Of a DNA stretch of 15,961 nucleotides, positions 13,472-15,961 are shown in pieces. This DNA is from an uncultured Eubacterium sp. (GTDB lineage Bacteria; Bacillota; Clostridia; Lachnospirales; Lachnospiraceae). Numbering within the stretch: the first letter of the stretch is position 1; the number at the start of each line of letters is the position of its first letter. The translations under genes were made by a program, and so were the position numbers. The stretch lies in contig CAJOOU010000149.1 in the NCBI GenBank assembly GCA_905236735.1, forward strand, positions 1 to 15,961. The letters run 5' to 3'. The notes under the pieces are model-generated. The model was given only the letters and a program-made list of their open reading frames with translations, was not told the origin of the DNA and made no database searches.

Positions 13472-15961
13472 ATGGATTATAGTAAACAGGAAGTAAGCAA
13501 AAAGAAAAAAGATCTGAGTTCAAAAAAGAAAAAGAACCATCCTTTCTTTTCTGCATTTAAAATAATAGTATTTTCACTTATAGGACTCGGCTGTATAGGA
13601 ATGTGCTGTCTGTTCGGTCTTGTAAACGGTGCACTTGCATGTGCCCCTTCAATTGATTCCATTGATGTATCACCAAGCGGATATGCTACAACCGTATACG
13701 ACAGCGAGGGTACTGAGATTACCCAGCTGGTTTCGTCCGGTTCAAACAGAGTCTATGTAACAATAGACGAGATTCCCGAATGTGTGCAGCATGCCTTTGT
13801 TGCCATAGAAGACAGCCGTTTTTATGAGCATAACGGTATCGATATAAAGGGTATTATCCGTGCCGCCTTTATTGGCATTACCAGCGGTGACTTTTCCGAA
13901 GGCGCAAGTACCATAACCCAACAGCTCCTAAAAAACAATGTCTTTACTACATGGACAAGTGAATCAAGTTTTGGAGAAAAACTAAAGCGTAAGATTCAGG
14001 AGCAGTACCTTGCCGTGCAGCTTGAAAAAGTAACCGATAAGGATACCATCCTCGAGAACTACCTCAATACCATAAACCTCGGCCAGAATACTCTTGGAGT
14101 ACAGGCTGCTTCAAGCAGGTATTTTAATAAGGATGTTTCTGAACTGACGATTTCCGAAGCTGCCGTAATAGCATCAATCACTCAGAACCCAACAAGGTAC
14201 AACCCTGTCACCAATCCCGAAGAAAATGCAACAAGACGCGAAAAGGTGCTTGGCAACATGCTGGAGCAGGGTTATATTACCGAATCCGAATACAACGAGG
14301 CTCTGGCTGATGATGTATACGACAGGATACAGGATATAAATTCCTCTTCCGAGTCTTCGGTTTATTCATACTTTGTGGATGAGCTTATAGAACAGGTTAT
14401 AAACGATTTGCAGGAGCAAAAGGGATATTCCGAATCACAGGCATATAAACTTTTGTACAGCGGCGGGCTTTCAATCTATACAACCCAGGATCCGGAAATC
14501 CAGACCATCTGTGATGAAGAGTACCAGGATTCATCAAACTTCCCGGACTCTACTGAATGGACAATTACCTTTACTCTCACGATTGAACATTCGGACGGCA
14601 CATACAGCTACTATGATGAGCAGTCAATGCTTTCCTACCTGAAGGCCAATGTATCGACAAGCTCTCATATGATATACAGCAGTAAAAAAGAGGCCAAAAA
14701 GGCTCTCCGTTCATATGAAAAAGCAATTATGGAAGACGGAGACACCATCCCGGAAAACGGAGAGGTCATCAGCTATGTGGCTCAGCCGCAGTCCTCAATA
14801 GTGGTAATGGATCAGTCTACCGGCGAAGTAAAGGCTATAGTCGGCGGACGCGGCAAAAAGCAGGCATCCCTGACTCTTAACCGTGCCTCCAACACCTATC
14901 GTCAGCCCGGTTCGACATTTAAGGTTGTATCCACCTTTGCGCCTGCAATAGATGCCGCCGGATACACCCTCGCATCCGTCCAGGACGATGCTCCCTACTC
15001 TTACGCTGACGGCACCACTGTACACAATTATGACAATTCATACGGCGGCTTTACAACAATCCGCAAAGCCATAATGAAGTCTATTAATATAGTAACCGTA
15101 AAGACCCTTACCGATATCACCCCTCAGCTCGGCTACAATTACCTTTTAAACTTTGGATTTTCTTCCCTGCAGGAAAGTGATATTGTGCAGTCACTCGCAC
15201 TGGGAGGTATCACAAAGGGTGTATCAAACCTTGAACTTACCGCAGCCTTTGCCACAATAGCAAACGGCGGCACATATACGGAGCCTGTATTCTACACCAA
15301 AATACTTGACCATGACGGAAATGTCCTCATAGAAAATACTCCGGAGACAAGGCAAGTACTAAAGGAAACGACAGCATTTTTACTTACTGATGCCATGGAG
15401 GATGTTGTTACTAGCGGTACAGGTACTGCAGTAAACTTCGGTACTACAGCCATAGCAGGTAAAACAGGTACCACCACATCCAATGTTGACTCATGGTTTG
15501 TCGGCTACACTACCCGCTATACCTGCGGCGTATGGGGCGGATATGATACCAATGCCTCTCTCTCATCAACCACCTTTACCAAGAATCTCTGGAGGGCTGT
15601 AATGAGCCGTATTCACGAGGATATGGAATATGAGAGTTTCACGGTACCTGATGGTATTGTACAGGCCTCTGTCTGCACCAAATCCGGACTATTACCTATA
15701 GACGGTGTATGCTCAAACGACCCGAGAGGCAGTATGGTTACAACAGAATATTTTGCAAAAGGCACAGTGCCCACAGAATACTGCAACCATCATATATCCG
15801 TTACAATATGTGAGGATTCCGGTCTTATTGCCGGGGACTACTGCCCTAAGAGCAGCAAAACCACAAAAGTGTTTATAATAGACGGCTCATCCTCAACATC
15901 GGACGGCTCATACCTGTATACTGACAAATTCTCCAAGAAGGTCTGCAATGTACATGACGGC
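13472..15961 (+). CDS. Class A penicillin-binding protein (PBP1A type), partial (3' end off the right edge)
   Basis: Open for 830 codons to the window edge. It builds peptidoglycan: a GT51 domain polymerises lipid II and a transpeptidase domain cross-links it. A Lys-rich cytoplasmic tail (1-25) and one membrane anchor (about 29-57) place it on the cell surface. GT51: EDSRFYEH with catalytic Glu113, and GASTITQQLLKN at 144-155. Transpeptidase: STFK at 481-484 with nucleophile Ser481, SIN at 537-539, KTG at 664-666. Between the domains is a linker of about 130 residues (300-435). After the transpeptidase the tail has Cys735, 747, 771, 780, 791 and 825, likely disulfide-paired outside the cell. 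GGAGG lies six bases upstream of the ATG. It is monocistronic as far as seen. Confidence 0.96.
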   Translation, partial: MDYSKQEVSKKKKDLSSKKKKNHPFFSAFKIIVFSLIGLGCIGMCCLFGLVNGALACAPSIDSIDVSPSGYATTVYDSEGTEITQLVSSGSNRVYVTIDEIPECVQHAFVAIEDSRFYEHNGIDIKGIIRAAFIGITSGDFSEGASTITQQLLKNNVFTTWTSESSFGEKLKRKIQEQYLAVQLEKVTDKDTILENYLNTINLGQNTLGVQAASSRYFNKDVSELTISEAAVIASITQNPTRYNPVTNPEENATRREKVLGNMLEQGYITESEYNEALADDVYDRIQDINSSSESSVYSYFVDELIEQVINDLQEQKGYSESQAYKLLYSGGLSIYTTQDPEIQTICDEEYQDSSNFPDSTEWTITFTLTIEHSDGTYSYYDEQSMLSYLKANVSTSSHMIYSSKKEAKKALRSYEKAIMEDGDTIPENGEVISYVAQPQSSIVVMDQSTGEVKAIVGGRGKKQASLTLNRASNTYRQPGSTFKVVSTFAPAIDAAGYTLASVQDDAPYSYADGTTVHNYDNSYGGFTTIRKAIMKSINIVTVKTLTDITPQLGYNYLLNFGFSSLQESDIVQSLALGGITKGVSNLELTAAFATIANGGTYTEPVFYTKILDHDGNVLIENTPETRQVLKETTAFLLTDAMEDVVTSGTGTAVNFGTTAIAGKTGTTTSNVDSWFVGYTTRYTCGVWGGYDTNASLSSTTFTKNLWRAVMSRIHEDMEYESFTVPDGIVQASVCTKSGLLPIDGVCSNDPRGSMVTTEYFAKGTVPTEYCNHHISVTICEDSGLIAGDYCPKSSKTTKVFIIDGSSSTSDGSYLYTDKFSKKVCNVHDG

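Overview
The window looks like a chromosomal segment of a low-to-mid-GC Firmicute, most likely a Lachnospiraceae-type Clostridium. The basis is the protein families, the AAGGAGG-type ribosome sites, the tRNA genes that do not encode CCA, and a class A penicillin-binding protein with a Cys-paired tail. Genus cannot be fixed without a search. Almost everything lies on the minus strand; only the penicillin-binding protein at the right edge is on the plus strand.

Layout, left to right in coordinates. (1) 1-5281, minus: a molybdopterin-binding (MoeA/CinA-like) protein gene is followed 20 bp later by a complete spermidine/putrescine ABC importer, potA-potB-potC-potD. Gaps are 0-20 bp, potC and potD overlap, and potD runs off the left edge. 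PotA starts with TTG and carries an extra C-terminal TOBE-like repeat. (2) 5282-5688: no assigned gene. It holds a promoter, an AT-rich open reading stretch in frame with the molybdopterin gene, and a cluster of hairpins, a perfect 26-bp direct repeat and two copies of a small palindrome. (3) 5689-6027, minus: tRNA-Tyr(GUA) and tRNA-Leu(UAA) with a good promoter. Between them lies a 68-bp segment bounded by a duplicated tRNA-Tyr 3' end. (4) 6031-12654, minus: two small membrane proteins, a SAM-dependent methyltransferase, a very large fused acyl-CoA dehydratase activase-type Fe-S ATPase (1414 aa) and a family 2 glycosyltransferase. They are tightly packed or overlapping, except for a 56-bp gap before the ATPase, which may have its own promoter. 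(5) 12724-13359, minus: a YigZ/IMPACT-family gene, divergent from (6) 13472-15961, plus: a class A penicillin-binding protein with transglycosylase and transpeptidase domains, cut by the right edge.

How the genes work together: PotA is the ATPase, PotB and PotC form the membrane channel, and PotD is the surface lipoprotein that captures polyamine. The large ATPase contains two tandem HgdC/BadF-type domains, each with the cluster-ligating Cys pair spaced 39 residues apart. These are fused to DUF2229/HgdB-like parts with many conserved cysteines, so it probably couples ATP hydrolysis to low-potential electron transfer; the substrate is unknown. It is the least characterised and most interesting protein here.

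Other points worth a second look: two genes (the large ATPase and yigZ) have no ribosome site and a -10 box only 6-8 nt before the ATG, which suggests leaderless transcripts; the duplicated tRNA-Tyr end; and the hairpin/repeat cluster. I see no CRISPR array, no transposase and no prophage genes. Most of the window is ordinary core genome.
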